Of a stretch of DNA of 42,648 nt, positions 24,411-32,082 are shown piece after piece. Where the stretch lies: assembly GCA_025934335.1 (NCBI GenBank), contig JAICYG010000002.1, positions 1-42,648 of the forward strand, given 5' to 3'. Made by a program: the position numbers and the translations under genes. This DNA is from Thermoleophilia bacterium. GTDB lineage: Bacteria > Actinomycetota > Thermoleophilia > Gaiellales > Gaiellaceae. Within the stretch, counting starts at the first letter, position 1. The number at the start of each line of letters is the position of its first letter. Under the pieces are notes generated by a model that was not told where the DNA came from, did no database searches, and saw nothing but the letters and a program-made list of their open reading frames with translations.

Positions 24411-25298
24411 ATCGAAGTCTCGAACCCCGACAAGGTCTACTTCCCGGCGCGCGGGCTGAGCAAGCGCGATCTCGTCGCGTACTACGCGGGCATCGCGGAC
24501 GCCGTCCTCCCCCACCTCCGGCGCCGGCCGTTCCACATGAAGCGGTACCCGAACGGCGTCGACGGCGAGTTCTTCCACCAGAAGCGGGTGCCGGCGAAGC
24601 ATCCCGACTTCGTCGACGAGGTGTTCGTGCGCTTCCCCAGCGGGCACTCGACGGTCTTCGCGATCGTCGACAACGTCGAGGCGCTCGCGTGGGTGGCGAA
24701 TCTCGGCTGCATCGAGTTGCACACGTGGGCGTCTCGCGTGCCGGAGATCGAACGGCCCGACTACCTGTTGATCGACCTCGACCCGACGACCGACGGCCAG
24801 TGGCCGTTCGTTCGCGAGATCGCGCTCGTCGTTCGCGAGGTGATGGACGAGCTCGAGCTACGGTCGTACCCGAAGACGTCCGGCTCGACGGGGCTGCACG
24901 TGCTGGCGCCGATCCGGCCCGAGCTTGCGTTCCCGGAGGTGCGGCGGTTCGCGAAGGCGCTCGCGCAGGAGGTGGAGCGTCGCATCGACGATCAGGCGGT
25001 CGCGACGACGACGTGGCGCGTCGCCGAGCGAGTCGGCGTGTTCGTCGACTACGGGCAGAACGCGCGCGACCGCACGATCGCCTCCGCCTACTCGGTGCGG
25101 CCGACTCCCGACGCGCGCGTCTCGGCGCCGCTCCGCTGGGACGAGGTGCCGGCCGTGGAGGCCGGGTCGTTCACCATCGAGACGATGCCGGCGCGGCTCG
25201 CGACCGCCGGCGACCCGATGCGCGGGATGTGGCGAAACCCGCCCTCCCTCCGCCGCCGCTTCGCGGCGTTGGGGCTCGATTCCCCATCGGATGCATAA
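24411..25298 (+). CDS. ligD: LigD polymerase-domain protein (NHEJ primase-polymerase), non-ATG start
   Basis: About 295 residues, a stand-alone LigD PolDom of the archaeo-eukaryotic primase superfamily used in non-homologous end joining. Seen: NPDKVYFPARGLSKRDLVAY, KRYPNGVDGEFFHQKR, the metal-binding YLLIDLDPTTDG, KTSGSTGLHVLAP and VDYGQNARDRTIASAYSVRP. The domain requires residues upstream of the first ATG (24537), but the open frame from 24363 has no ATG, GTG or TTG before it. ATC at 24411 lies 6 bases after GATACT, so a leaderless message starting on AUC is the best reading; start confidence is low. The ligase partner is at 27762-28784; no ku gene is in the window. Confidence 0.85.
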   Translation: MEVSNPDKVYFPARGLSKRDLVAYYAGIADAVLPHLRRRPFHMKRYPNGVDGEFFHQKRVPAKHPDFVDEVFVRFPSGHSTVFAIVDNVEALAWVANLGCIELHTWASRVPEIERPDYLLIDLDPTTDGQWPFVREIALVVREVMDELELRSYPKTSGSTGLHVLAPIRPELAFPEVRRFAKALAQEVERRIDDQAVATTTWRVAERVGVFVDYGQNARDRTIASAYSVRPTPDARVSAPLRWDEVPAVEAGSFTIETMPARLATAGDPMRGMWRNPPSLRRRFAALGLDSPSDA

Positions 25299-25342
25299 GC
25301 GGTCCTTACATGGTTCTCAAACGGTCCTCGTATCGTGTCCCG

Positions 25343-26599
25343 ATGCGGCGTCTCGTCCTGCTCGGTGCCCTCGTGGCGGCACTGGGCCTCACCGCGGCGG
25401 CCAGCGCGTCGCCGTACGTCCGGTACGGCGTGCAGGACGACGCGTGGCTCGAGTACGGGCCGGGGACGCTCGACGACCGGCTCGACCAGCTCGAGGCGTT
25501 CGGCGTCGACATCGTGCGCGTGAACGTCAGCTGGCGGCTGACCGAGCCGCGGGCCGGCGTGTACGACTGGACGCGCACAGATGCGCTGCTCGACGGGTTG
25601 CGCTCCCGCAGGATCGCGCCGCTCGTCACGCTCTACGGGACACCGCCCTATGCGAACGGCGGCCTGCCGGAGAACTGGGCTCCGCGGTCGACGACGAGCT
25701 TCGCCGCCTTCGCGCGGCGGATCGCTGCGCGCTACCCCTACGTGCGGCTCTGGGCGATCTGGAACGAGCCCAACCAGCGGCGCTGGCTGCGGCCGACGAC
25801 TCCTGCGACCTACGTCAAGAAGCTGCTCAATCCGGCGTACGCGGCCATTCACGCCGTCAGCCCGGGCTCGCAGGTTGCGGGCGGCGTGACGGCGCCCCGC
25901 GGCTCGACGGGCGGCGTCTCCCCCGTCGACTGGATCGCGGGCATGGCGAAGGCACGGGCGCGCCTCGACGCCTATGCGCACAACCCCTACCCGCTGCGCC
26001 GCGGCGAGACGCCGACGAGCGGCGGGTGCGACCACTGCGAGACGATCACCATGGCGACCCTGCCGCGGCTGCTGACGCACGTGCAGAAGGCGTTCGGCAC
26101 GCGCACCCGGATCTGGCTGACCGAGTACGGCTACCAGACAAACCCGCCCGACCGGTACCTCGGCGTCTCCTACTCTGCGCAGGCGCGGTACCTGAGCGAG
26201 GCGTCCCTGCGGAGCTACGAGACACCGCGTGTCGACATGCTCATCCACTACCTCGTGCAGGACGAGCCGGACCCTGCGCGCTGGCAGAGCGGCGTCTACA
26301 CGGCCTCGGGGCTCCCCAAGCCCGCGCTCCAGGCGCTCCGCTTCCCGCTCGCTCAGCAGTCGCGCATCGGGCGCCGCACGACGCTGTGGGGCCAGGTTCG
26401 TCCCGGCGGCACTGCGACGTATCGGCTCCTCCGTTACGACCGGGCGAGCGGGCGCTGGGTGCGTGTGGGCAAGGACCGCCGCACGACCGCGCGTGGTTAC
26501 CTTCGCCGCGTCGTCAACGCCGCTCCCGGCACGCGCTATCGGATCTGGATCCCGGCCGAGCGCACCTACAGCGCGATCGTCACTGTCAAGTCGGCTTGA
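25343..26599 (+). CDS. Secreted glycoside-hydrolase-like protein (clan A TIM barrel)
   Basis: 418 residues with a signal peptide ending about ASASP (residue 24). The TIM-barrel follows: GVDIVRVNVSWRLTEPRAG, LVTLYGTPPYA, then RLWAIWNEPNQRRW with the acid/base Glu142 in NEP, and RIWLTEYGYQ with the nucleophile Glu261. These two glutamates at the ends of strands 4 and 7 are the clan GH-A signature (GH39/GH5-like). A C-terminal beta-rich part of about 85 residues (RRTTLWGQVRPGGTATYRLL) looks like a separate domain. ATG 25343 is 6 bases after TATCGT, so leaderless. Substrate unknown. Its stop codon lies in the first XRE operator. Confidence 0.82.
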   Translation: MRRLVLLGALVAALGLTAAASASPYVRYGVQDDAWLEYGPGTLDDRLDQLEAFGVDIVRVNVSWRLTEPRAGVYDWTRTDALLDGLRSRRIAPLVTLYGTPPYANGGLPENWAPRSTTSFAAFARRIAARYPYVRLWAIWNEPNQRRWLRPTTPATYVKKLLNPAYAAIHAVSPGSQVAGGVTAPRGSTGGVSPVDWIAGMAKARARLDAYAHNPYPLRRGETPTSGGCDHCETITMATLPRLLTHVQKAFGTRTRIWLTEYGYQTNPPDRYLGVSYSAQARYLSEASLRSYETPRVDMLIHYLVQDEPDPARWQSGVYTASGLPKPALQALRFPLAQQSRIGRRTTLWGQVRPGGTATYRLLRYDRASGRWVRVGKDRRTTARGYLRRVVNAAPGTRYRIWIPAERTYSAIVTVKSA

Positions 26600-26632
26600 C
26601 AGCAACCTCCTGTCAAGCTAACTTGACAGGAG
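26583..26632 (+). promoter_or_regulatory. Autoregulated promoter of the XRE regulator: two palindromic operators
   Basis: Two copies of the palindrome CTGTCAAG-N4-CTTGACAG, at 26583-26602 and 26610-26629, 27 bases apart. They sit exactly on a consensus promoter: -35 TTGACA (26596-26601) is in the right arm of the first, and -10 TAACTT (26619-26624) after 17 bases is inside the second. The ATG follows 8 bases after the -10. A repressor bound here would cover both promoter boxes. Confidence 0.75.
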
Positions 26633-26827
26633 ATGCGAAACGACATCCGCGTGCTGCGAGAACGGCGAGCGCTGTCGCAGGGCGAGCTCGCGAAGTCGGT
26701 GGGCGTCTCCCGCCAGACGATCAACTCGATCGAAACCGGGAAGTACGTGCCGTCACTTCCGCTCGCATTGCAGCTCGCGTCGTTCTTCGGCACCGCAGTG
26801 GAGGAGATGTTCCATGCAGATGACTAG
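26633..26827 (+). CDS. Small XRE/Cro-type HTH regulator
   Basis: 64 residues that are almost entirely one HTH_3 domain: RNDIRVLRERRALSQGELAK then SVGVSRQTINSIETGKYVPS as the helix-turn-helix pair and ALQLASFFGTAVEEMF. This compact type is usually paired with a small membrane protein, as here (overlap of 14 bases with the next gene). Very likely represses its own promoter through the two palindromes just upstream. Confidence 0.92.
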   Translation: MRNDIRVLRERRALSQGELAKSVGVSRQTINSIETGKYVPSLPLALQLASFFGTAVEEMFHADD

Positions 26828-27197
26828 GTCGAAGTGGTTCCTGCCCGCGTTCGCGGTGGCGCTCGGGGCGGCGATGTTCGCGGCGGAGCTCGCCGGCGGC
26901 AGCCTTGCCGGCGCACTGGGAACCTTCGGTGTCATGCTCGCCTTCGCGCTCCTCGTCCTCCTCGGCGGGCGCAGCGAGACGGTCCGCGGCCTGCGCGGCG
27001 ACGGGCGCGACGAGCGCTTCCGGCAGCTCGACGTCAACGCCACGGCTTTCGCCGGCCTCGCGGTGATCGTGGCGATCATCGTCGCGTTCCTCGTCGAGGT
27101 GGCGCGCGGCCACGATGGTCAGCCGTACAGCTGGCTCGGCGCCGTCGGCGGTCTCGCCTACATCGCCGCGGTGGTGGTGCTCCGCCTGCGCGGCTGA
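26814..27197 (+). CDS. Small four-helix integral membrane protein
   Basis: 127 residues with four hydrophobic segments: WFLPAFAVALGAAMFAAELA, GALGTFGVMLAFALLVLLGG, AFAGLAVIVAIIVAFLVEVA and LGAVGGLAYIAAVVVLRL. ATG 26814 has GGAGG 9 bases upstream and overlaps the end of the regulator gene, so the two are co-translated. Similar membrane proteins accompany XRE regulators of this size in many genomes (DUF2178-like context); function unknown, possibly a sensor or stress-linked membrane factor. Confidence 0.75.
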   Translation: MQMTRSKWFLPAFAVALGAAMFAAELAGGSLAGALGTFGVMLAFALLVLLGGRSETVRGLRGDGRDERFRQLDVNATAFAGLAVIVAIIVAFLVEVARGHDGQPYSWLGAVGGLAYIAAVVVLRLRG

Positions 27198-27364
27198 GCC
27201 GGCACGGTCCCGGCACGAACCTGTGCGCGATTCGTGATGGTGGCAGCCGTCGTACAGTGCGCGCTACACCCCGGCCACGGGCGACGAGGGCACGGTGGGA
27301 GTGGCCACGGCGGATTCGGAGACTTGCGCGCGCGCAGCGGCTGCTCGAAGCTGCCACCGTGCAG

Positions 27365-27592
27365 ATGCTGTACGGCGGGCCGGTGCGGGTCTACGAGCTC
27401 TCGATGCTCCGGAGCTTCCGCATGCGCGCGGGCCTGTCGCAGCAGGAGCTCGCGGACGCCGTCAGCGCCTCCCGCACCACCGTCTCGAGGCTCGAGCTCG
27501 GGCGCGCCATCCCCTCCGTCACGCTCGCACTCGCCCTCGCGCGGTCACTCGGGGTCACCGTCGAGGAGCTCTTCGCCCCGGACCTGTGCTAG
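27365..27592 (+). CDS. Second small XRE-type HTH regulator
   Basis: About 75 residues. HTH_3 domain: MLRSFRMRAGLSQQELADAV, SASRTTVSRLELGRAIPS, TLALALARSLGVTVEELFAP. Start is uncertain: ATG 27365, GTG 27359 or ATG 27404 all keep the domain. It resembles the XRE gene 700 bases upstream in size and layout (RLELGRAIPS against SIETGKYVPS), so the two may be diverged duplicates. The 167 bases before it hold no gene; I see no CTGTCAAG palindrome there. Confidence 0.8.
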   Translation: MLYGGPVRVYELSMLRSFRMRAGLSQQELADAVSASRTTVSRLELGRAIPSVTLALALARSLGVTVEELFAPDLC

Positions 27593-27761
27593 TACGCCCG
27601 TCCGTAAGTTTGGTCGGTTATCCGGCGAGTGGCTCGTCGTTCGTGGCAAGGACACAGGGCGCCCCGGTAGCCGAAGCTACCGGGGCAACCGAGGACGCGG
27701 CCACGGGCGGCGAGACGCCGCCGGGAACCGGCCTGAACTTGCGGACGGGTGTGCTAGCTGC
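27593..27761. other. Intergenic region with nested hairpins, possible structured RNA
   Basis: 169 bases between convergent genes. A perfect 11-bp stem GCCCCGGTAGC / GCTACCGGGGC with a four-base loop (27661-27686; CGAA on plus, TTCG on minus) is nested inside CGTGGC (27642-27647) / GCCACG (27700-27705), and is followed by GGCGGC-GAGAC-GCCGCC (27706-27722). On the minus strand the UUCG hairpin lies 76 bases past the ligase stop and could be its terminator, though no T-tract follows. No known riboswitch consensus matched convincingly. Confidence 0.35.
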
Positions 27762-28784
27762 TCAGCCGTCGAACAGCTCCTCGACGCCGGCGGCGTCCGG
27801 GTCGCGCGGCGGGCGCAGCTCGCGCCAGGTGCAGTCGCGTGGATCCTTGTCCTCCCGCCACCGCAGGAGCTTCGTGCCGTGGCGGAAGCGGTGACCCTGC
27901 ACCTTGTCGTACCGCACCTCGACGACGAGCTCGGGCCGCACGCCGACCTCTTCCAGCTCGCCTGTCCCCCAGCGGTTCGGCTCCGAGAAGCGTCGGTCGG
28001 ACGCCTCGTCGACGAGCGGCAGCACGCGGCGCGCGACATCCGCCTGCGACCGCGCCGCAACCGCCGCCGAGCCGACGTAGTCGAGCCCGCCGTCGTCCCG
28101 GAACAGCCCGAGCAGGAGCGTCGCGACGGCAGAGCGGTCACCCTTCCAGCGAAAGCCGATGACGACGCAGTCCGCCGACTTGTGCTCCTTCACCTTCGCC
28201 ATCCCGTCGCGCGAGCCCGGCAGGTACGGCGACGCGAGCCGCTTCGCGACGACGCCGTCGAGGCCGAGAGCCTCGAAGCGGTCGAGCCACCCGCGTGCGT
28301 CGTCGAGCGAACGCGTCGCCGGCGAGACGCGAAAGCCCGAGAGCGCCTCCACCCGCGTGCGCCGCTCCTCGAGCGGCTCCTGCCAGACGGCCTTACCGTT
28401 CCACACGAGCACGTCGAAGACGACGTACTCGGCCGGGATCTCGCCCGACAGCCTGCGGATGCGCGACTCGGCGGGATGGAGCCGCATCTGCATCGCGTCG
28501 AAGTCGAGCGCCCCGTCGCGCGCGATCACGATCTCGCCGTCGAGCGCGGAGCGCGGCGGCAACAGCTCCCCGAGAGGGCGCAGCTCCGGGAAGTACCGGA
28601 GCAGCGGCCGCTCCTTGCGCGACCAGAGCGCCAGCTCGCCGCCCGCGTTCTCGAGCACGCCGCGGAAACCGTCCCACTTCGGCTCGTACTGCCAGCCGTC
28701 GTCCTCGGGCAGCTCCCGGACGAGCTCGGCCTCCATCGGCGGGAACGGGACGATGCCGTGGAGGAGGGTCTGTCCGACACCCAC
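27762..28784 (-). CDS. ATP-dependent DNA ligase (LigD ligase-domain type)
   Basis: About 340 residues. Adenylation motif I EPKWDGFRG with the nucleophile Lys36, motif III ALDGEIVI, motif IV GLDGVVAKR and motif V KVKEHKSADCVVIG, then an OB-fold with DYVGSAAVAAR, LVVEVRYDKVQGHRFRH and a C-terminal LLRWREDKDPRDC. It lacks polymerase and phosphoesterase domains. Start chosen at GTG 28784 (AGGA 7 bases upstream); GTG 28811 would add nine residues. Acts in DNA break joining, presumably with the stand-alone polymerase at 24411-25298. Confidence 0.88.
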   Translation of the reverse strand: MGVGQTLLHGIVPFPPMEAELVRELPEDDGWQYEPKWDGFRGVLENAGGELALWSRKERPLLRYFPELRPLGELLPPRSALDGEIVIARDGALDFDAMQMRLHPAESRIRRLSGEIPAEYVVFDVLVWNGKAVWQEPLEERRTRVEALSGFRVSPATRSLDDARGWLDRFEALGLDGVVAKRLASPYLPGSRDGMAKVKEHKSADCVVIGFRWKGDRSAVATLLLGLFRDDGGLDYVGSAAVAARSQADVARRVLPLVDEASDRRFSEPNRWGTGELEEVGVRPELVVEVRYDKVQGHRFRHGTKLLRWREDKDPRDCTWRELRPPRDPDAAGVEELFDG

Positions 28785-28882
28785 TTGACCATCCTGGCAG
28801 ACTTCCCACACTTTCCTGACCGCGAATCCCGCCGAAGCCTTGTCAGAGCAGCGGGAACCGGACGACGAGCGTCGAACGACCC

Positions 28883-29002
28883 ATGCACGTGAACTCTCTC
28901 CCCCAGCGTCGCAACCATCCGAACGTCGGGCTCGTGCTCTGCATCCTCTGGTGCGCCGGCGTCTGGTTGGCAGCGCTGTATTTCACCGGCGTCCTCTCCT
29001 GA
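28883..29002 (+). CDS. Small single-pass membrane protein, hypothetical
   Basis: 39 residues: MHVNSLPQRRNHPNV then GLVLCILWCAGVWLAALYFT and GVLS. A basic N-terminus and one hydrophobic helix are the only features. It fills most of the gap between the divergent ligase gene and the DUF892 gene. No clear ribosome site or -10 at the ideal distance, so it may not be expressed. Confidence 0.4.
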   Translation: MHVNSLPQRRNHPNVGLVLCILWCAGVWLAALYFTGVLS

Positions 29003-29042
29003 CGCCAGGTTTGCCGCCGCCGCGCGGCGGAAGCTTAGAGGC

Positions 29043-29825
29043 ATGCCCGAGCTCGACGGCACCTGGGACGTGCAACGAACCGGTGGTCTGCTACCGCCGC
29101 TCAGCGGCGTCGAGAAGCGGATCGCGGGACGCCGCGGGGAGACGCGAATCCGCGGCGTCGCGGGCGTGCCGTTCGACGTCGTGGGTCTCGAGCTGCGCTA
29201 CCGCGCGCCGTTCGCCGGGTTCGTCGACGTGCTGACGCCGGCCGCCGACGGCTTTCGCGGCCGTGCGACCGCGTTCGGCCGCACGTTCGGGCACTTCGAG
29301 CTGATCGCAAAGCCGGGAGGGACGATGAGCACCGTCAACGAGGAACTGGTCAAGCACATCGACGAGGCGCACGCAATGGAGCAGAACGTGCTCCGGATGC
29401 TCGACGGGATGATCTCGACGACCGACGACGCGGAGATCCTGCGCGAGCTCGAGCACCACAGGGTCGAGACCGAGGGTCACGCAGAGAAGATGAAGGCCCG
29501 CCTCGCCGCGCACGGCGCAACGCCGTCGATGGTGAAGCAGGCGGGCGGCATCCTCGGCGCTCTCGCGAAGATGCCGCTCGACATGGTGCGCGGCGAGAAG
29601 GCAGGCCGAAACGCGCGCGACGGCTACGCGACCGAGCACATGGAGATCGCGAGCTACGAGCTCCTGAAGCGAATCGCACGCCGCGCCGCCGACGAGGAGA
29701 CCGCGGCCGCGTGCGACGAGATCATCGCGCAGGAGCGCGCGTTCGCCGAGACGATCGCCGCGAACTGGGATCGCTTCGCCGAGCTGTCGCTGCGAGAAAG
29801 CGGCGTCGCGGCATCACGGCCGTAG
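29043..29825 (+). CDS. Hypothetical beta domain fused to DUF892 ferritin-like domain
   Basis: 260 residues in one frame. Residues 1-94 (MPELDGTWDVQRTGGLLPPL, later FRGRATAFGRTFGHFELIAK) form a small unrecognised domain, probably beta-rich. From Met95 the sequence is a four-helix YciF-like/DUF892 ferritin-like domain: LVKHIDEAHAMEQNVLRMLD, ILRELEHHRVETEGHAEKMK, GYATEHMEIASYELLKRIAR and EIIAQERAFAETIAANWDRF, with helix glutamates and histidines able to hold a di-metal site. The ATG of Met95 (29325) has its own ribosome site GGGAGG 4 bases upstream, so a separate DUF892 product may also be made. Such proteins are stress-linked; function unknown. Confidence 0.78.
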   Translation: MPELDGTWDVQRTGGLLPPLSGVEKRIAGRRGETRIRGVAGVPFDVVGLELRYRAPFAGFVDVLTPAADGFRGRATAFGRTFGHFELIAKPGGTMSTVNEELVKHIDEAHAMEQNVLRMLDGMISTTDDAEILRELEHHRVETEGHAEKMKARLAAHGATPSMVKQAGGILGALAKMPLDMVRGEKAGRNARDGYATEHMEIASYELLKRIARRAADEETAAACDEIIAQERAFAETIAANWDRFAELSLRESGVAASRP

Positions 29826-29828
29826 GCG

Positions 29829-30149
29829 TCAGTTCAGCCAGGGCGCCAGGAAGCCGGCGATCTCCCGCGAGCTCCGCGGCGACTCGAGCCGCGCGCTGAC
29901 GGACTTCCCCTCGATCACGACCAGCGTCGGCGTGAGCGCGACCCCGAAGCGCTCGAGCAGGTCCGGCCGCTCCTCCTGCGCGACGGAGTAGTAGGCGAAC
30001 GTCTCGTGGTTCTGCCGTCGCTGGAGCACCTGCGCGAGGTAGGCGTCGACGCGACGACACCGGCCGGACACCCGGGAGTGGAAGTACACGAGCCGCGGCT
30101 TCTGGATCAAATCGCGTCCCGATGTTTCCTTCATCTGGCCGGTGTTCAT
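29829..30149 (-). CDS. Thioredoxin-fold protein with degenerate SGRC active site
   Basis: 106 residues. Thioredoxin-like strand-turn-helix PRLVYFHSRVSGRCRRVDAY carries Ser28-Gly-Arg-Cys31 where CxxC is expected, so only the second cysteine survives. A cis-proline loop LTPTLVVIEGK and C-terminal helix SREIAGFLAPWL complete the fold. Without the nucleophilic first cysteine, disulfide exchange is unlikely; a monothiol or non-redox role is possible. ATG 30149; alternative in-frame ATG at residue 6. Convergent with the DUF892 gene (3-base gap) and divergent from fabF. Confidence 0.75.
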   Translation of the reverse strand: MNTGQMKETSGRDLIQKPRLVYFHSRVSGRCRRVDAYLAQVLQRRQNHETFAYYSVAQEERPDLLERFGVALTPTLVVIEGKSVSARLESPRSSREIAGFLAPWLN

Positions 30150-30193
30150 CCCCGATTCGAGGGACGTCGAAACGCGCGGGTAGGGTTCGCGCG

Positions 30194-31423
30194 GTGAGGC
30201 GGGTCGCGATCACGGGCATCGGCGCGGTCACGCCGCTCGGGCTCGACGCCGCGTCGACGTGGCGCGCCGCGCTCGCCGGTGAGAGCGGCATCGGCTGGAT
30301 CAGCACCTTCGAGACCGACGGGCTGCCGGTGCGAATCGCGGGCGAGGTGAAGGGCTTCGATGCGACGCAGGTGGTTTCTGCCAAGGAGGCGCGCAAGCTC
30401 GAGCGGAACGTCCTGCTCGGCGTGGCCGCGGCGCGGGAGGCACTCGCCGACGCCGACCTCGGCGCCCTCGACCCGTCACGCATCGGGATCGTGTTCGGCT
30501 CCGCGATCGGCGGCGTGCCGGGGATCCTCGAGCAGCACGACACGCTGCGCGAGCGCGGGCCGGACCGCGTGTCGCCGAACTTCCTGCCGAACGTGCTCGT
30601 CGACTCGACGTCGGGGCAGCTCGCGATCTCGCTCGGGATCACCGGCCCCAACTACGCCGTCGTCTCTGCCTGTGCGACCGGCTCGCACGCGGTCGGCGAG
30701 GCGGCCGAGATGATCAAGCGGGGCGCCGCCGACGCCGTGCTCGCGGGCGGCACGGAGGCGTGCCTCGTGCCGCTCATCCTCGCCGGGTTCACGGCGATGC
30801 GCGGGCTCGCGGTGGAGGACGAGCACCCACCCCACGCGTCCCGGCCGTTCGACCTGACACGCGCGGGGTTCGTGATGGCCGAGGGCGCCGGCGCACTCCT
30901 GCTCGAGGACTGGGACCGCGCCGAGGCGCGCGGCGCCGATATCTACGCCGAGGTGCTCGGCTACGGCGCCTCGAACGACGCTCACCACATGGCACAGCCC
31001 GAGCCGGAGGCCACCGGGGTTGCGGCGATGATGCGCGGCGCGCTCGCGCGCGCCGGTGTCGAGCCGGAGCGTGTCGGCTACATCAACGCACACGGGACGT
31101 CGACGCCGCTCGGCGACACGGCCGAGACGAAGGCGATCAAGGACGTCTTCGGTGAGCACGCGTACCGGCTCGCCGTCTCCTCGACGAAGTCGATGACCGG
31201 CCACACCTTCGGAGCGGCGGGCGCGATCGAAGCGATCTTCTCCGCGCTCGCGCTCCACGACGGCGTGCTGCCGCCGACGATCAACTACCGCGAGCCGGAC
31301 CCCGACTGCGACCTCGACTACGTGCCGAACGAGTCACGCCGCGCGCAGGTCGACGTCGCGATCTCGAACGCCATGGGCCTCGGCGGCCACAACGGCTGTG
31401 TGCTGCTCGGCCGCGCAGCGTGA
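30194..31423 (+). CDS. fabF: Beta-ketoacyl-ACP synthase II (FabF-like)
   Basis: 409-residue condensing enzyme. Catalytic Cys160 in VVSACATGSHA, His300 in INAHGTSTPLGD, Lys332 in STKSMTGHTFG and His337 make the complete KAS II triad set. N-terminus RRVAITGIGAVTPLGLDAAS is canonical. The GTG at 30194 is 7 bases after TAGGGT (30181-30186), so a leaderless message. It stands alone, without acpP, fabD or fabG next to it, and is followed by a metallo-hydrolase in a GTGA overlap. Elongates acyl-ACP in fatty acid synthesis, or serves a specialised lipid. Confidence 0.93.
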   Translation: MRRVAITGIGAVTPLGLDAASTWRAALAGESGIGWISTFETDGLPVRIAGEVKGFDATQVVSAKEARKLERNVLLGVAAAREALADADLGALDPSRIGIVFGSAIGGVPGILEQHDTLRERGPDRVSPNFLPNVLVDSTSGQLAISLGITGPNYAVVSACATGSHAVGEAAEMIKRGAADAVLAGGTEACLVPLILAGFTAMRGLAVEDEHPPHASRPFDLTRAGFVMAEGAGALLLEDWDRAEARGADIYAEVLGYGASNDAHHMAQPEPEATGVAAMMRGALARAGVEPERVGYINAHGTSTPLGDTAETKAIKDVFGEHAYRLAVSSTKSMTGHTFGAAGAIEAIFSALALHDGVLPPTINYREPDPDCDLDYVPNESRRAQVDVAISNAMGLGGHNGCVLLGRAA

Positions 31424-32082
31424 AGGTCACCCTCGTCCGGCACGCGACGCTCCTGCTCGAGACGAGCGTCGGCCGGATCCTCGTCGATCCGATGCTGCGC
31501 CCCGCCGGCTCGTCGCCGCCGATCGAGAACACGCCGAACCCACGGCCGAACCCGCTCGTCGAGCTTCCGCTCGCCGCCGAAGAGGTCATCGACGGCGTCG
31601 ATCTGTGCATCGTGACGCACCTCCACCGCGACCACTTCGACGACCTCGTCCCGCTCGACGTGCCGATCCTCACGCAGCCCGAGAGCGCGGACGAGCTGCG
31701 TGCCCGCGGCCACACCAACGTCACCACCGAGCATCCTAAGATCGCGATGACGCGCGGCCGCCACGGAAGGGGCGAGATCAGCCGCGCGATGGGAGCGGTC
31801 TCCGGGTGGGTCGTCGACGACGTCTACATCGCCGGCGACACGATCCTCTGCGACGAGGTGCACGAGGCGATCGAGCGGCACGCGCCTCGGGTGAAGATCG
31901 TGAACGGCGGCGGTGCGCGCTTCCTGCAGGGCGAGCCGATCGTGATGACGGCCGCGGAGGTCGCGCAGCTCGCGGGGACGGTCGTCGTCGTCCACCTCGA
32001 GGCGATCAACCACTGCCTCGAGCCGCGCTCCGCGTACAGGGGCGCGATCGTGCCGTCAGACGGCGAAGTGCTCGACCTGTAG
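31420..32082 (+). CDS. Metallo-beta-lactamase-fold hydrolase (UlaG-like)
   Basis: 220 residues. VKVTLVRHATLLLETSVGRI opens the fold, the HxHxDH zinc motif is THLHRDHFDD, and YIAGDTILCDE and VVVVHLEAINH supply later metal ligands. Sequence is of the broad L-ascorbate-lactonase (UlaG)/MBL group. GTG at 31420 in a GTGA overlap with fabF shows cotranscription. Substrate unknown. Its last 27 bases overlap the convergent HAD phosphatase gene. Confidence 0.87.
   Translation: MKVTLVRHATLLLETSVGRILVDPMLRPAGSSPPIENTPNPRPNPLVELPLAAEEVIDGVDLCIVTHLHRDHFDDLVPLDVPILTQPESADELRARGHTNVTTEHPKIAMTRGRHGRGEISRAMGAVSGWVVDDVYIAGDTILCDEVHEAIERHAPRVKIVNGGGARFLQGEPIVMTAAEVAQLAGTVVVVHLEAINHCLEPRSAYRGAIVPSDGEVLDL

Noticed and set aside
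27640-27745. c-di-GMP-I (GEMM) riboswitch
   Set aside because: Three short words match in order, but the conserved AAACC and GCAAAGCC core and the tetraloop receptor are absent, and no gene follows on the plus strand.
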